DNA of 6,275 bases, taken from Candidatus Melainabacteria bacterium (GTDB lineage: Bacteria > Actinomycetota > Actinomycetes > Mycobacteriales > Pseudonocardiaceae). This document shows positions 5,227-6,275 of the stretch, piece after piece. Under the pieces are notes generated by a model. That model was not told the DNA's origin. It was given only the letters and a program-made list of their open reading frames with translations, and did not search any database. A program made the position numbers and the translations under genes. The DNA lies in assembly GCA_903970565.1 (NCBI GenBank), contig CAJCJE010001015.1:1-6275 (forward strand), in the 5' to 3' direction. The first letter of the stretch is position 1; every line of letters starts with the position of its first letter.

Positions 5227-5233
5227 GCGCCCC

Positions 5234-6196
5234 ATGCGATGTCGTGCGCTCATTCTGATCCCGGTCTTCGGCCTCATCCTGATCGGTGTAACGGCCAGCG
5301 TGGCCTCGCCGTGGACCATCACCTCCACGATCAGCGGCATCCGGCCCGTCTCCGAACAGGAGAACTCGGCCGCGACCCAGTACTGGTCCACGCGCGCGGG
5401 TCCGGACGCGCGCAACACCGCAACGGCCCCGAAGTCCACCACCGAACCGCCGGCGCCCACCACGACGACCGCTCCCGCGCCGACCACCACCGAGGCACCC
5501 GAGCCCAGTGACCCCGACCAACTCGCCGCGAACACGATCAGCGGCACCCCGACCGTCGGCGCCCTGTTCGCCACCGACGACCAGGGCAACGACGGCCACT
5601 TCTGTTCGGCCAGCGTGATCAGCAGCCCGCAGGGTGACATCGTGCTCACCGCAGCCCACTGCATCTACGACCCCGACGAGGGTGACTACGACACCGACAT
5701 CGTGTTCATCCCGGACTACCACGACGGCCAGGAGCCCTACGGCGTCTGGACGCCGAGCCAGCTGATCGTCGACCCCCGGTGGATCAGCGACGCCGACCAG
5801 GACCTCGACTTCGGCTTCATGATCGTGCACCGGTCCGACACCGACGCCACGTTGCAGAGCGAGACCGGCGCCAACCAGCTCGGCACCAGCATGGGCTTCG
5901 ACCTGCCGGTCCAGGTCACCGGCTACCCGGACGGCGCCAGCGCCCCGGTCACCTGCTCGACGACCAGTGCACAGGCCGAGACCTACCAGCTGCGGTTCGA
6001 CTGCGACGGCTTCCCCAGCGGCACCAGCGGCAGCCCCTGGGTCACCGACATCGACCCGCGGACCGGCCTCGGCACGGTGGTCGGCGTGATCGGCGGCTAC
6101 GAGCAGGGCGGCGACTCGCCGAACTGGTCCTACTCCGCGATCTTCAACTCGGCCACGCTCGCCTTCTACCGCTCGGTGGCGTACTCGGCGGCGTAG
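5234..6196 (+). CDS. Secreted trypsin-like serine protease (S1 / V8-like)
   Basis: A 320-residue exported endopeptidase. Residues 5-24 form a hydrophobic signal (LILIPVFGLILIGVTASVA) with a plausible signal peptidase site after SVA at 22-24; it could instead stay as an anchor. Residues 62-93 are a Thr/Pro/Ala-rich linker of the type that spans the cell wall. The protease domain begins near residue 105 and has the full triad: H142 in LTAAHC, D192 in DLDFGFM and S265 in SGTSGSPWV. Four cysteines fit two disulphides, C124 with C143 around the His loop and C241 with C257 before the Ser loop. GTSGSP resembles the V8 or glutamyl-endopeptidase branch, but cleavage specificity cannot be read from this. 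ATG 5234 has a good Shine-Dalgarno. Transcription is probably from the promoter near 5022-5050 through a long structured leader. It diverges from the M48 peptidase gene; no dedicated inhibitor is adjacent. Confidence 0.9.
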   Translation: MRCRALILIPVFGLILIGVTASVASPWTITSTISGIRPVSEQENSAATQYWSTRAGPDARNTATAPKSTTEPPAPTTTTAPAPTTTEAPEPSDPDQLAANTISGTPTVGALFATDDQGNDGHFCSASVISSPQGDIVLTAAHCIYDPDEGDYDTDIVFIPDYHDGQEPYGVWTPSQLIVDPRWISDADQDLDFGFMIVHRSDTDATLQSETGANQLGTSMGFDLPVQVTGYPDGASAPVTCSTTSAQAETYQLRFDCDGFPSGTSGSPWVTDIDPRTGLGTVVGVIGGYEQGGDSPNWSYSAIFNSATLAFYRSVAYSAA

Positions 6197-6252
6197 CCCG
6201 TTGCCCGGCTGTCTCTCCGGCCGCTGTCGGTGCGTGGTGCGAGGATGCCCAA

Positions 6253-6275
6253 ATGACACTTTCCGAGCGGCTGAG
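6253..6275 (+). CDS. Start of a probable downstream gene (partial)
   Basis: ATG 6253 is preceded by GAGG at 6241-6244, 8 nt upstream, and reads MTLSERL before the window ends. The 56-nt gap after the protease stop shows only weak, unconvincing stems. Seven codons are too few to name a product. Confidence 0.45.

Noticed and set aside
5057..5233. c-di-AMP (ydaO) riboswitch before an exported wall-region enzyme
   Set aside because: Such riboswitches occur before actinobacterial wall hydrolases, but the conserved sequence blocks are absent here.
6197..6252. Possible terminator after the serine protease
   Set aside because: Only 4-bp stems with long loops can be drawn, too weak to call.
5207..6259. 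350-codon open frame on the - strand opposite the serine protease
   Set aside because: A shadow frame of GC-rich coding DNA: Gly/Arg/Val-rich, no domain, while the + strand shows a complete protease with triad and signal.

Overview
The window is high-GC DNA (roughly 70% by eye, third codon positions almost all G or C) from an actinomycete. GTG starts, stop/start overlaps, GC-rich stem terminators without T-runs, an actinobacterial-style M15 lipoprotein and a Pro/Thr-rich secreted protease all fit. The order may be Pseudonocardiales or Mycobacteriales, but no marker gene here fixes the genus.

Layout, left to right: (1) 1-266, + strand, the last 87 codons of a Gly/His-rich surface protein ending in a single membrane helix. 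(2) 267-389, a short leader region with a good Shine-Dalgarno, a 13-codon Trp-rich reading frame and an inverted repeat; the small frame stops inside the bioF start (GTGA overlap). (3) 386-1576, + strand, bioF (8-amino-7-oxononanoate synthase, biotin synthesis), with no intact bioA, bioB or bioD in view. A possible bioD N-terminal stub overlaps its stop. (4) A 16-bp-stem hairpin at 1596-1631 that can terminate both converging genes. (5) 1641-2117, - strand, an ElaA-type GNAT acetyltransferase. (6) 2214-3119, + strand, a lipoprotein with an M15-type zinc D,D-/L,D-peptidase domain. (7) 3217-3889, + strand, the wreck of a DHA2-type MFS drug exporter that has lost its N-terminal half and an internal segment and is split over two frames. 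(8) 3847-4983, - strand, a soluble M48 zinc peptidase whose tail overlaps the wreck; its probable terminator lies inside the wreck. (9) 4984-5233, a divergent control region with a -35/-10 promoter, a dyad lying across it and a structured leader of about 175 nt. (10) 5234-6196, + strand, a secreted trypsin-like (S1) serine protease with intact triad. (11) 6253-6275, the first codons of another probable gene.

The genes do not form one pathway. Three unrelated peptidases (M15, M48, S1) and a surface-anchored protein give the region a cell-envelope flavour, while bioF looks like an orphan biotin gene. No mobile element, CRISPR array, tRNA or rRNA was seen. No clearly new multi-gene system is present. 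The most interesting signals are regulatory: the Trp-rich leader coupled to bioF, and the dyad plus mutually exclusive hairpins upstream of the serine protease.
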